A DNA stretch of 64,000 bases. Origin: Labilibacter sediminis. GTDB lineage: Bacteria > Bacteroidota > Bacteroidia > Bacteroidales > Marinilabiliaceae. Both the position numbers and the translations under genes were made by a program. Below the pieces are notes generated by a model. That model was not told the DNA's origin, made no database searches, and saw only the letters and a program-made list of their open reading frames with translations. Shown here one piece after another: positions 1 through 8,630 of this stretch; within the stretch, counting starts at the first letter, position 1; each line of letters opens with the position of its first letter. The stretch spans positions 62,001 through 126,000 of the forward strand of contig NZ_VCHY01000017.1 in the NCBI RefSeq assembly GCF_005877885.1. The letters run 5' to 3'.

Positions 1-1163
1 GTGCCGGAACAGTAGAGTTTTTGTTAACGCCCGATATGCAACATTATTTCCTGGAGATGAACACCCGCATACAGGTAGAGCATCCGGTTACCGAAGAAAT
101 AACAAGTATCGACATTGTTAAAGAACAAATAATGATCGCATCAGGAATGCCCCTTTCCTTTACTCAGGAAGAGGTAAAGATATGCGGACATGCCATTGAA
201 GCACGCATTTATGCCGAAGATCCGGAAGACAACTTTATGCCTTCGTTTGGTAAAATCATTGGCACGCATATTCCTTCGCACCCTCACATCAGAATCGATG
301 GCGGAGCACAAGCTACCGAAAACCTAAATCCTAAGTTTGATCCGCTCCTAAAAAAAGTAATATCCCTGGCTAACAACAGGAATCTGGCCATTGCGCGATT
401 AGAAAACTTTTTATTGAACTATGCTTTATTTGGGGTAGAATCCAACCGCGAACTTATTATTAGGGTTTTAAAGGATAAAGATTTTAAACGTGGCGAATAC
501 TCCACATCATTCTTTAAAAACAAGCAAACGCATCTCTTAAGTAAAAATCCTGTTAAAACCGAAGAACTTGAAATTATTGCCGGTTCTTACACTATACTTA
601 AAAACCATTTTACAAAGGAACATCATAACATTTGGAATCAAACAGGATATTGGCGACAATTACAACAGCACCAAATACATTTCGATGGTCAATCAATCCG
701 TATTTTGATTAACCAACTTACTACAGATAGCATTACACTTCAAATAGATAACGAAAAACCTTTTAAAATTTCAGACATCCGCATTGAACAAAATGAGCTC
801 TCTTTTATTATTAAGGGTAATCATTCCATTATTAATTACCTGGTGGGTAATAATATGGAGTTTTTTATTCAGCACAACGGTGCGAAACGGATGATTAGTG
901 ATATACCCAAACGTACCAAACGCCGGGGTGATGAAGTAAATGAAAGCAAAATAAAGACTTTAAAAGCGCCTATGCCGGGTAAAATCATTGATATACTGGT
1001 TAAAGAAGGGCAAACCATAAAAAAAGGAAATCCTTTAATGGTACTCGAAGCCATGAAAACAGAAAATAGTATTCAGGCATGGAAAGATACCACTATAACC
1101 AAAATATCAGTAAACAAGGGCGACCAGGTACAACTCTATCAGTTGCTGATTGAAACAGACTAA
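1..1163 (+). CDS. Acyl-CoA carboxylase, biotin carboxylase plus biotin carrier subunit (5' end outside window)
   Basis: The gene is cut by the left edge; the reading frame is open from base 3. The first residues read GAGTVEFLLTPD and then EMNTRIQVEHPVTE, the signature of the ATP-grasp biotin carboxylase domain. The C-terminal domain then follows, and a biotinyl/lipoyl domain ends the protein. It carries EAMKTEN with the biotin-accepting lysine encoded at about 1056-1058. The enzyme would carboxylate biotin with ATP and bicarbonate for a partner carboxyltransferase. A fused carrier is typical of methylcrotonyl-, propionyl- or geranyl-CoA carboxylase alpha subunits. The acyl-CoA dehydrogenase next door makes leucine catabolism (methylcrotonyl-CoA) an attractive but unproven role. 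Confidence 0.9.
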   Translation, partial: AGTVEFLLTPDMQHYFLEMNTRIQVEHPVTEEITSIDIVKEQIMIASGMPLSFTQEEVKICGHAIEARIYAEDPEDNFMPSFGKIIGTHIPSHPHIRIDGGAQATENLNPKFDPLLKKVISLANNRNLAIARLENFLLNYALFGVESNRELIIRVLKDKDFKRGEYSTSFFKNKQTHLLSKNPVKTEELEIIAGSYTILKNHFTKEHHNIWNQTGYWRQLQQHQIHFDGQSIRILINQLTTDSITLQIDNEKPFKISDIRIEQNELSFIIKGNHSIINYLVGNNMEFFIQHNGAKRMISDIPKRTKRRGDEVNESKIKTLKAPMPGKIIDILVKEGQTIKKGNPLMVLEAMKTENSIQAWKDTTITKISVNKGDQVQLYQLLIETD

Positions 1164-1167
1164 TGAG

Positions 1168-1377
1168 ATAAAGTGAATGTTTAACCCAATAAAATGAGTT
1201 TTGATGCAGATAAAATCTGTATTCGCTCAGATAAAATGAATATTAGAGATGGAAAAATCAATCTTTGAAAAAGAAAAATGGATTTTTAACAGGGGAAAAT
1301 GAATGTTTGGGATAGAAAAACGGATCCCGGCAACGGAAAAATGGAGTTTTGACCGGTAAAAATGATTTCCTAAACCA
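1168..1377. repeat. Degenerate 21-bp tandem repeat, ten units in exact phase
   Basis: The gap between the carboxylase and dehydrogenase genes holds ten copies of a block resembling ATAAAATGAATGTTT plus six variable bases. The AAAAT core recurs at 1168, 1189, 1210, 1231, 1252, 1273, 1294, 1315, 1336 and 1357, exactly 21 bp apart with no insertion or deletion. Units differ by substitutions only. Read in one frame the units give heptapeptides such as DKMNIRD and GKMNVWD, but several stop codons interrupt it, so it is not a gene. After it comes a simple A/C-rich stretch (about 1370-1470) with repeated aactatgaactatgaact-like words. Function unknown. Confidence 0.85.
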
Positions 1378-1472
1378 ATAACTAATAGCCAATAACCAAC
1401 AACTAAGAACTATGAACTATGAACTAACAACAAATAACCAACAGCTAAAAAATAAAAAAAACTAACATAAAT

Positions 1473-2618
1473 ATGAATCCTTATTACACTAACGAAAAAG
1501 AAGCTTTTAGACAAAAGGTAAGGCTGTTTGCCGAAAAAGAAATAAAACCTTTGGCGCAGGAACTGGATGCCAATGAAACATTTTCGGTTGAACTGAGTCA
1601 AAAAATGGGCCGCGAAGGTTTATACGGAATTGATATTCCCGAAGAATATGGTGGTCTGGGAATGGACACCATCTCCTATATTATAGCCGTGGAAGAAATT
1701 GCACGTGTAGACGGATCGCAGGCGGCTACCATGGCAGCACACAACTCTTTAGGTGTGGCTCCCATTTATAACTTTGGTACCGAAGAACAAAAGAAAAGTT
1801 TGCTGCCAGATTTGTTAAACGGTAATAAGCTTTGGGCCTTCGGCTTAACCGAAACCAATGCCGGATCGGATGCCAGAGGAGTAGATACCAAGGCCACAAA
1901 AATGCTTGATGGCTGGAGCATTAAAGGAAGGAAACGATACATCACCAACGGAAGCAACGAGCTGATGGATGGTATTACTGTTTTGGCCCAAACAGGCGAA
2001 AAAGACGGTAAGTCCACCTACTCCACTTTCCTGGTAAAAAGAGATACTTCCGGATTTTCTACACAACGAACCCTGGGAAAAATGATGTGGAGAGCTTCAG
2101 ATACTGCCGAAATTAATATGGATAACTGTCTGGTAGCTGATGCAGATATTTTAGGAACTGAAAACAAAGGACTGGGGCAAATGCTCAAAACGCTCGACTC
2201 GGGTCGATTGTCGATAGCAGCTATGGGACTTGGTTTAGCACAAGGAGCCTTTGAAATGGCATTGACCTATGCAAAAGAACGTGAGCAATTTGGTAAGCCT
2301 ATTTCTAATTTTCAAAGTATTCAGTTTAAACTGGCTGATATGGATTTAAAAATAGAACTTGCACGCAACCTGCTGTATAAAGCCTGTTGGTTAAAAGATA
2401 ACAACCAACCTTTTGGCAAAGAAGCCGCCATGGCCAAACTATACTGTAGCGATGTGGCTGCCGAAGTATCCGACGAAGGCGTACAGATTTTTGCCGGCGC
2501 AGGATTATTTAAAAACCAGGATATCGAACGTTTCTATCGTGATCACAGGATTTTAAGAATTGGCGAAGGAACAACAGAAATACTTAAATTGGTTATTTCA
2601 CGAGGTCTTGGATTGTAA
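1473..2618 (+). CDS. Acyl-CoA dehydrogenase
   Basis: At 381 residues this is the normal length for a flavin-dependent short/branched-chain acyl-CoA dehydrogenase, which makes the alpha-beta double bond and passes electrons to ETF. It shows the N-terminal helical domain, the FAD/substrate motif FGLTETNAGSDA near residue 125, and the C-terminal ERFYRDHRILRIGEGTTEI stretch, where Glu365 of GEGT is the likely catalytic base. The start ATG at 1473 follows the repeat-rich spacer. The preceding gene encodes a biotin-dependent carboxylase on the same strand. The pair would fit isovaleryl-CoA dehydrogenase and methylcrotonyl-CoA carboxylase, but the acyl specificity cannot be read from sequence alone. 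Confidence 0.92.
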   Translation: MNPYYTNEKEAFRQKVRLFAEKEIKPLAQELDANETFSVELSQKMGREGLYGIDIPEEYGGLGMDTISYIIAVEEIARVDGSQAATMAAHNSLGVAPIYNFGTEEQKKSLLPDLLNGNKLWAFGLTETNAGSDARGVDTKATKMLDGWSIKGRKRYITNGSNELMDGITVLAQTGEKDGKSTYSTFLVKRDTSGFSTQRTLGKMMWRASDTAEINMDNCLVADADILGTENKGLGQMLKTLDSGRLSIAAMGLGLAQGAFEMALTYAKEREQFGKPISNFQSIQFKLADMDLKIELARNLLYKACWLKDNNQPFGKEAAMAKLYCSDVAAEVSDEGVQIFAGAGLFKNQDIERFYRDHRILRIGEGTTEILKLVISRGLGL

Positions 2619-2647
2619 TTGTCGATAAACTTTCTTTTTTTTACTCT

Positions 2648-3637
2648 ATGGAAGATCGTAAAAAAGAACACCTCCACCTGGCTTTTGAAGCTTCTGTTAA
2701 TCGGGCTAAAGCAGATAAAAGGTTTATGTATGAGCCACTATTGGCAGCACACCCGAATAAAGAATTTAAAGCAATTAATTTTTTAGGTAAGAAAATTAAG
2801 CACCCGTTTTGGATTTCTTCAATGACGGGTGGTACCAAAAAAGCAGCCTCTATTAACGCCAAACTGGCTAAAGCAGCTGGTGAATTTGGTTTAGGCATGG
2901 GCCTGGGTTCGTGCCGTGTTCTTTTTGATTCGGACGATTTCTGGAACGATTTTAAAGTTCGTGAATATATTGGCGATGATTATCCCCTGTTTTCGAATCT
3001 GGGCATTGCTCAGGTAGAAAAACTGGTAGAAAAAGGTGAGTTCGATAAAATTGATTTCCTGAACCAGCAGCTCAAGGCCGATGGTACCATCATTCATATT
3101 AACCCGCTTCAGGAGGCGTTTCAACCCGAGGGCGACCGTTTTATGCACCCGCCCATCGAAACCATTCAAAAAGTATTGGAGAAGGTTAAATCCCCAATCA
3201 TAGTTAAAGAGGTTGGTCAGGGAATGGGCTATGAAAGCTTAAAAGCTTTACTGCAGATGGATCTGGCAGGCATTGAATTTGGTGCTCTTGGCGGAACCAA
3301 CTTTACCAAGCTGGAGCAGATGAGAAGTACCGGAAACAATAGCATTTTCCAGGGCTTTACTGCAGTTGGTCATACAGCAGAAGAAATGACTTTAATGGTA
3401 AACCAAATTGTAGATGAAGTAGAGGTAAAATGTAAAAATATTATTATTTCAGGAGGTATTACATCCTTGCTCGACGGTTATTACCTGACACAAATATGTA
3501 AGCTTCCGGCCATCATTGGCATGGGATCGGCATTTTTACAATATGCTATTAAAGATTACGAACACCTTCAGAATTTTATTTCACAGTTGGCAAAAGGATG
3601 GCAGTTGGCGGATACCTTTTTAAAGGTGAAGAAATAG
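2648..3637 (+). CDS. fni: Type 2 isopentenyl-diphosphate delta-isomerase
   Basis: The 329-residue protein is an FMN- and NAD(P)H-dependent TIM-barrel isomerase interconverting isopentenyl and dimethylallyl diphosphate. Visible family landmarks are the N-terminal RKKEHL, the FWISSMTGGT phosphate/FMN loop near residue 60, GLGMGLGSCR, PIIVKEVGQGM near residue 180, EFGALGGTNF and the C-terminal ISGGI and GMGSAFL segments that bind FMN phosphate. It lies 29 bp after the acyl-CoA dehydrogenase and opens the mevalonate cluster. The start ATG at 2648 is preceded by a T-rich stretch. Type 2 enzymes commonly accompany the mevalonate pathway in Bacteroidota. Confidence 0.95.
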   Translation: MEDRKKEHLHLAFEASVNRAKADKRFMYEPLLAAHPNKEFKAINFLGKKIKHPFWISSMTGGTKKAASINAKLAKAAGEFGLGMGLGSCRVLFDSDDFWNDFKVREYIGDDYPLFSNLGIAQVEKLVEKGEFDKIDFLNQQLKADGTIIHINPLQEAFQPEGDRFMHPPIETIQKVLEKVKSPIIVKEVGQGMGYESLKALLQMDLAGIEFGALGGTNFTKLEQMRSTGNNSIFQGFTAVGHTAEEMTLMVNQIVDEVEVKCKNIIISGGITSLLDGYYLTQICKLPAIIGMGSAFLQYAIKDYEHLQNFISQLAKGWQLADTFLKVKK

Positions 3638-3706
3638 TAAAACTTTAAAAGAAGATAAAAACTTGTTAGCACATTAAAGTTGTTTTGAGTGCGAAGCTAT
3701 AGTTTT

Positions 3707-3834
3707 CCGACTTGGATTCCGCAGCTTGGGACCCACAGGTTGAAGTTGATGAAAAGAAATAAAGCTGTTTGAGCGCAGCGAGTTCTTTATTTCTCATCAA
3801 CAAAACCAATGTGGGTAAGTGAGGAACCAGTCGG
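3707..3834. repeat. Long imperfect palindrome (REP/MITE-like hairpin)
   Basis: The 355-bp gap between fni and mvaA contains nested inverted repeats that would fold into one long hairpin. The outer arms are CCGACTtGGaTTCC and GGAACCAGTCGG. Inside them ACCCACA pairs with TGTGGGT, and the inner stem AGAAATAAAG (3755-3764) pairs with CTTTATTTCT (3785-3794) around the loop ctgtttgagcgcagcgagtt. It lies outside any supported gene. It may be a dispersed repetitive extragenic palindrome or a structured RNA; no second full copy is in this window. Confidence 0.7.
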
Positions 3835-3992
3835 CAGTTTTTTTTGTTTCTTTCTTCAACTGAAGGAAAAAAGTAAAAGCCCCAGTGGCTTGAGCTGACG
3901 TAATGGGAATAAAATTTATTTATGTGTATTTCACAAACAAGAATTGCATAAAACCTCTGTGAAATCAATAAAATAACAAGGAGAACAATATC

Positions 3993-5294
3993 ATGATAAA
4001 AGGTTTCTCAAAACTTACTGTACCCCAAAAGGTAGATGCCTTGATGCAACAGTTTGGTTTACACAACGATTTTAAAGAAACATTATTACAACATCAACAT
4101 ACCAGTCTTCAGGAATTGTATAACCAATTTTCTGAAAACACCTTAAGCAACTTTTTTATGCCTTACGGGATAGCGCCAGGATTCAACATCAATGGCAAAG
4201 AATATGCTATACCGATGGTTATTGAAGAAAGCTCAGTGGTTGCTGCCGCTTCTAAGGCTGCCAAATTTTGGAGTGCCAACGGCGGTTTTAAAACTAAGGT
4301 AATCTCAACCTTAAAAACAGGACAACTCTTTTTTACCACACACTGGACCTATCATGAGTTAAACAAGATGCTTACGGAAATTGAAGATACCCTCAGAGAA
4401 TCTGTAGCCGACATTACCAAAAGCATGCAACTGCGTGGCGGAGGTATCACAAAAATGGAGCTTTCGCAGGAGGCAGAAGTCGACGAGCACACCTGTTGCC
4501 TGTTGGTAAGTTTTGAAACAGCCGATTCAATGGGTGCCAACTTCATTAACTCCTGTTTAGAGGAAATGGGTGTGGCCTTAAAAAACCTGTTGATTTCGAA
4601 AGACAGCGATAGGCATATTGAGATTAACATGGCCATTTTATCGAACTACACTCCTGACTGTATAGTTGAATGCACTGTTGAATGCCCTATCGATAAGCTG
4701 AAAGCATACAGTGGCTACTATTCGGCCGAGGAATTTGCACAACGCTTTAATAAAGCAGTTAAGCTGGCTACACATAATTCACACCGAGCCGTTACCCACA
4801 ATAAAGGTATCATGAACGGAGTAGATGCCGTTATATTAGCTACAGGTAACGATTTTAGAGCCCTTGAAGCCAATGTTCATACCTATGCCTGCCGAAACGG
4901 AAAATATTCATCCCTAAGTAAACTAACACTTTCAAAAGACACATTCTGCTATACCATCACTATTCCTTTAGCCATTGGCACTGTAGGCGGCTTAACCAGG
5001 TTGCATCCAATGGCTAAATTATCTTTACAACTTTTGGGTAATCCCAATGCAGCTGAACTAATGCAGATTACAGCTGCTGCAGGAATGGCCAATAACTTTT
5101 CGGCAGTGGCAGCTTTGGTCACCTCTGGTATTCAAAAAGGACACATGAAAATGCACTTGTCAAATATTCTAACATCTTTTAACGCTTCTGATACCGCAAA
5201 AACAAAGGCAATGGATTATTTTAGTGACAAAACTGTGAGCCAGTCTGCTGTCAAACGATTTTTAGATGATCTTACATCTTCTGGTAAATCATAA
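3993..5294 (+). CDS. mvaA: Hydroxymethylglutaryl-CoA reductase, class II type
   Basis: This 433-residue protein reduces HMG-CoA to mevalonate, the committed step of the mevalonate route. Class II landmarks are all present. They include IEESSVVAAAS with the catalytic Glu at 78/79, ADSMGANFIN near 177-186, the catalytic Lys271 in THNKGI, Asp287 in ILATGND, GTVGG near 329-333 and His384 in KGHMKMH. The ATG at 3993 has an AAGGAGAA ribosome-binding site about 10 bp upstream, unusually strong for this window. It is followed by three more mevalonate-pathway genes on the same strand. HMG-CoA synthase is not in the window. Confidence 0.95.
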   Translation: MIKGFSKLTVPQKVDALMQQFGLHNDFKETLLQHQHTSLQELYNQFSENTLSNFFMPYGIAPGFNINGKEYAIPMVIEESSVVAAASKAAKFWSANGGFKTKVISTLKTGQLFFTTHWTYHELNKMLTEIEDTLRESVADITKSMQLRGGGITKMELSQEAEVDEHTCCLLVSFETADSMGANFINSCLEEMGVALKNLLISKDSDRHIEINMAILSNYTPDCIVECTVECPIDKLKAYSGYYSAEEFAQRFNKAVKLATHNSHRAVTHNKGIMNGVDAVILATGNDFRALEANVHTYACRNGKYSSLSKLTLSKDTFCYTITIPLAIGTVGGLTRLHPMAKLSLQLLGNPNAAELMQITAAAGMANNFSAVAALVTSGIQKGHMKMHLSNILTSFNASDTAKTKAMDYFSDKTVSQSAVKRFLDDLTSSGKS

Positions 5295-5341
5295 AACAAC
5301 AGTATTCCAAACCTTAAGCTAGGCAACATTTTACATCAATA

Positions 5342-6283
5342 ATGAATACAGCTAAGCAGCATAACAATATTTTTTCGAGCAAAGGAAACGGCAAACTTTT
5401 ATTGTCGGGTGAATATATGGTATTACGAGGAGCCAAAACGCTTTCTGTACCTCTTCAACTTGGGCAATCGATGGATGTATACCAAAATAATCAAGATGGT
5501 ATAACCTGGGAAGCACATCATCCCAACGGACCTTGGCATAAGGTTTCTTTTAACGATAAGCTAACCATTACTTATTCAAGCGATGATACTTTTGCCAAGA
5601 CTCTGCAACAAACACTTCGTTGTGCGATAAAAATGAGCAAGATGAACTTATCTAACCTGCAAGGCCTAAATATCGTTACTAAAATGGACTTTATGCCGGA
5701 GTGGGGATTGGGAAGTAGTTCAACTTTAATTTACAATCTCTCAAAATTTTTAAAGATTGATCCATACGAACTACTAAAAAATACTTTTAAAGGTTCTGGT
5801 TACGATATTGCTAACGCCAAACACAACAAAGCCATCTTTTATCAAATCAATAACGGCAAGCCTCAATGTATAGAAGTGAGTTTTAATCCTTCATTTAAAG
5901 ATTGTATTTATTTTGTGTATTTGGGAAATAAGCAAAGTTCAAAATCTTCTATTAAGGGTTTTCATAAGAAAAAGATTGATCCGGCAAAAATTAGTCGTAT
6001 TAGCGCTATCTCCACCTTAATGTCTGTTTGTAGCAACCTAACTGAGTTTAAGAACTTAATGGAAGAGCATGAAACAATTATTGGCGAAACCATTGGAAAA
6101 ACATCCGTCATGCAAAAACAATTTAGCGACTTTAAGGGTTCTATTAAATCATTAGGTGCATGGGGCGGCGATTTTGTAATGGTTGTGAGTGATCATCCCA
6201 AACAGTATGTAAACGATTATTTTAGAAGCAAAAACCTAAATACCATTTTTAAATACTATGATTTGGTATTAAATGCTGAATAA
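5342..6283 (+). CDS. GYDIA-family GHMP kinase, candidate phosphomevalonate kinase
   Basis: At 313 residues it has the GHMP kinase layout: KLLLSGEYMVLRGAKTLSVP as motif 1 (about residues 18-37), the ATP-loop PEWGLGSSSTL as motif 2 near residue 120, and SLGAWGGDF as motif 3 near the C-terminus. The phrase SGYDIANAK after motif 2 marks the Bacteroidota-typical GYDIA subfamily. It sits between HMG-CoA reductase and diphosphomevalonate decarboxylase, and a separate mevalonate kinase ends the cluster. The missing step, phosphomevalonate kinase, is therefore the likely role. That role is inferred from position, not from a diagnostic residue. Confidence 0.85.
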   Translation: MNTAKQHNNIFSSKGNGKLLLSGEYMVLRGAKTLSVPLQLGQSMDVYQNNQDGITWEAHHPNGPWHKVSFNDKLTITYSSDDTFAKTLQQTLRCAIKMSKMNLSNLQGLNIVTKMDFMPEWGLGSSSTLIYNLSKFLKIDPYELLKNTFKGSGYDIANAKHNKAIFYQINNGKPQCIEVSFNPSFKDCIYFVYLGNKQSSKSSIKGFHKKKIDPAKISRISAISTLMSVCSNLTEFKNLMEEHETIIGETIGKTSVMQKQFSDFKGSIKSLGAWGGDFVMVVSDHPKQYVNDYFRSKNLNTIFKYYDLVLNAE

Positions 6284-6360
6284 AGTAAAACTGCATAAAA
6301 AAGGTTTATTTTCACCAACCGTTCTTATTAAGCTTTCTGCACTATTTAATTAGTGTATAA

Positions 6361-7422
6361 ATGAATTTTGATCAAACCGATTATAAATGCAAAAGCGGGG
6401 AGGTTACATACCAGTGCCCGTCTAATATAGCCATAGTTAAATATTGGGGAAAAACAGACATTCAGCTTCCGGTAAATCCTTCGGTAAGTTTTACCTTGAA
6501 AAACGCTGTTACCAGTACATACATTAAGTATGCATATCAACACAATCAGAAAGAATTTTCATTTAACTTTTTATTTGAGGGAAAGCAAAACACAAGCTTC
6601 GAAGAAAAACTTAAGGTCTTTTTCAGCCGTGTATCCGTTTACTTTCCCTGGCTTAATCATTACCATTTAAACATCCGTAGCGAAAACACCTTCCCGCACT
6701 CATCAGGTATTGCATCTTCCGCAAGTAGTTTTGCAGCATTAGCAATATCTTTAGGTAAAATTCATCAACAAATAACCAACCAAACATACGACTCTAATAT
6801 TATATCTGAATGTGCACGACTGGGTTCCGGCAGTGCGTCACGATCTGTATACGGTGGCTGGGTACGCTGGGGTAAAACATCAGAACTACATCACAGTAGC
6901 AATCAATATGCCATCCCTGTTAATGATGCTATTCATCCGGTATTCAAGAGCATTCAGGATAGTATACTCATTGTAAGTAAAGAAAAGAAGGCCATTAGCA
7001 GTACTGCAGGGCACCAGCTCATGGAAAACCATCCTTACAAACAGGGAAGAATAACACAGGCCAACAATCACACCAAAGAAATTATAAAAGCGCTAAAAGA
7101 TGGTGACATGGAGCGTTTTATTGAAATCACAGAATCAGAGGCCTTAAGTTTACATGGCCTTATGATGAGTTCCACTCCAGGCTACACTTTACTTTTGCCT
7201 GAGTCATTAAAAATAATTGAACTGATACGCGAATTCAGAAAAACGAAAAACATACCGATTTGCTTTACTATTGATGCAGGCCCTAATATTCATGTATTGT
7301 ATCCGGCAGCGAACAAAAAGGAAGTTCAGGAGTTTATTGAAAAAAAGCTACTTCGTTATTGCACCAATAATATATGCATTGATGATGAAATAGGCCTAGG
7401 TCCAATTGAATTGAACAAATAA
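6361..7422 (+). CDS. mvaD: Diphosphomevalonate decarboxylase
   Basis: The 353-residue protein performs ATP-dependent decarboxylation of mevalonate 5-diphosphate to isopentenyl diphosphate. The N-terminal SNIAIVKYWGKTDIQLP is the family hallmark (near residues 21-37). The GHMP phosphate loop reads PHSSGIASSASSFAALA near residue 115. CFTIDAGPNIHVLYP near residue 302 carries the conserved Asp of the active site. It is 77 bp after the GYDIA kinase, and its stop is only 2 bp from the start of the next kinase gene, so the last two genes are almost certainly co-transcribed and coupled. Confidence 0.95.
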   Translation: MNFDQTDYKCKSGEVTYQCPSNIAIVKYWGKTDIQLPVNPSVSFTLKNAVTSTYIKYAYQHNQKEFSFNFLFEGKQNTSFEEKLKVFFSRVSVYFPWLNHYHLNIRSENTFPHSSGIASSASSFAALAISLGKIHQQITNQTYDSNIISECARLGSGSASRSVYGGWVRWGKTSELHHSSNQYAIPVNDAIHPVFKSIQDSILIVSKEKKAISSTAGHQLMENHPYKQGRITQANNHTKEIIKALKDGDMERFIEITESEALSLHGLMMSSTPGYTLLLPESLKIIELIREFRKTKNIPICFTIDAGPNIHVLYPAANKKEVQEFIEKKLLRYCTNNICIDDEIGLGPIELNK

Positions 7423-7424
7423 AC

Positions 7425-8381
7425 ATGTCATTAAATAGTAAAAACAGCACCTTTTATTCTAAAGTTCTTTTATTTGGAGAGTACTCCATACTATTTGATT
7501 CTAACGGATTAACCATTCCATATGCACACTTTAACGGAGTATTAACCTTTATGAACAGCTCCGGATATACCGATTTAGATTTTGCTAAAAATTCAAACTT
7601 GCAACTAAAAGAATATGTTACTTACCTGCAACAGCATGCCCGTAAATATATCAGCACTGACCAGTTAAGTGAAGATATTAATAAAGGTTTATATTTTGAA
7701 TCGAGCATACCTGAAGGTTATGGCTTGGGCAGCAGCGGTGCACTGGTAGCGGCAATTTACAAAGCTTACGGAATTAATCGCATTGAACCCAAAGCTGGTT
7801 TATCAAAAGAGGATACGCAAGAGTTAAAGCATATTTTTGCTTTATTGGAATCCTACTTTCATGGCAAAAGCTCAGGTATTGATCCGCTTATTTGTTATTT
7901 ACGCTACCCTCTTTTTATTAAAAACCAAAAAGATATTTCATCCATAGGCATATCAAGGAAAAACATCAAAAGCGATGATGCTGTTTTTATTGTTAACACC
8001 CACCAAACAGGAAAAACAGCACCGCTGGTTGACTTGTTTATGAAAAAATGCTTAAATCCGGGCTACATACAAAAAATAAAAAACGAATTAATACCTACCA
8101 CCAACAAGTGCATTCATTCCTTACTCAAAGGAGATATTACCAGCTTTTATACGCACCTGAAACAACTTTCTAAATTTCAACTTCAATATCTTAAAGAAAT
8201 GATCCCGGATGAGTTTTTAAAGTATTGGGAAGAAGGAATAACCCAAAACGATTATTTACTAAAACTATGCGGTTCGGGCGGTGGAGGTTACCTATTGGGT
8301 TTTACCCGAAAATTTAGCCAGGTAAAAAAAGAGTTAACAGACAAAGGACTTGAAGTGATTCCTGTATATCAGGAGTTTTAA
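7425..8381 (+). CDS. Mevalonate kinase-like GHMP kinase
   Basis: This 318-residue GHMP kinase starts 3 bp after the mvaD stop codon. Motif 1 is KVLLFGEYSILFDSNGLTIP (about residues 13-32). Motif 2 is PEGYGLGSSGALVAAIYKAYG (about 95-115). ESYFHGKSSGIDPLICYL (near 146) contains the active-site Asp region typical of mevalonate kinases, and motif 3 is LCGSGGGGYLLGF near the end. It would phosphorylate mevalonate with ATP. Together with the isomerase, reductase, GYDIA kinase and decarboxylase it gives every step from HMG-CoA to IPP/DMAPP. Confidence 0.88.
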   Translation: MSLNSKNSTFYSKVLLFGEYSILFDSNGLTIPYAHFNGVLTFMNSSGYTDLDFAKNSNLQLKEYVTYLQQHARKYISTDQLSEDINKGLYFESSIPEGYGLGSSGALVAAIYKAYGINRIEPKAGLSKEDTQELKHIFALLESYFHGKSSGIDPLICYLRYPLFIKNQKDISSIGISRKNIKSDDAVFIVNTHQTGKTAPLVDLFMKKCLNPGYIQKIKNELIPTTNKCIHSLLKGDITSFYTHLKQLSKFQLQYLKEMIPDEFLKYWEEGITQNDYLLKLCGSGGGGYLLGFTRKFSQVKKELTDKGLEVIPVYQEF

Positions 8382-8630
8382 AGTACTTATATCAGTTCTA
8401 ATGAGCTTGAACAGCCTCAGCCGATCATTAAACCAACCAGAGAATTATTGCTTTTAGTATAACTTAAACGCCAATCGTTTTTTGCATAAAACCAAATTTG
8501 AATTACAACCTCTTCACTGCCTTTTTCAAATGTCAAGAGTTTTGCTCATGTTTTCAAACACCTTTTATCCTGCAACAATTTGATTTAGTGTATGTTTTAT
8601 TTTGGTATTACTTACCTAATTTTTACTACA

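Noticed and set aside
1168-1377. CRISPR-like short repeat array
   Set aside because: The 21-bp units are contiguous with no unique spacers and there are no cas genes.
3666-3968. Minus-strand open frame of 100 codons
   Set aside because: It overlies the long hairpin, and its composition reflects the palindrome rather than a protein.
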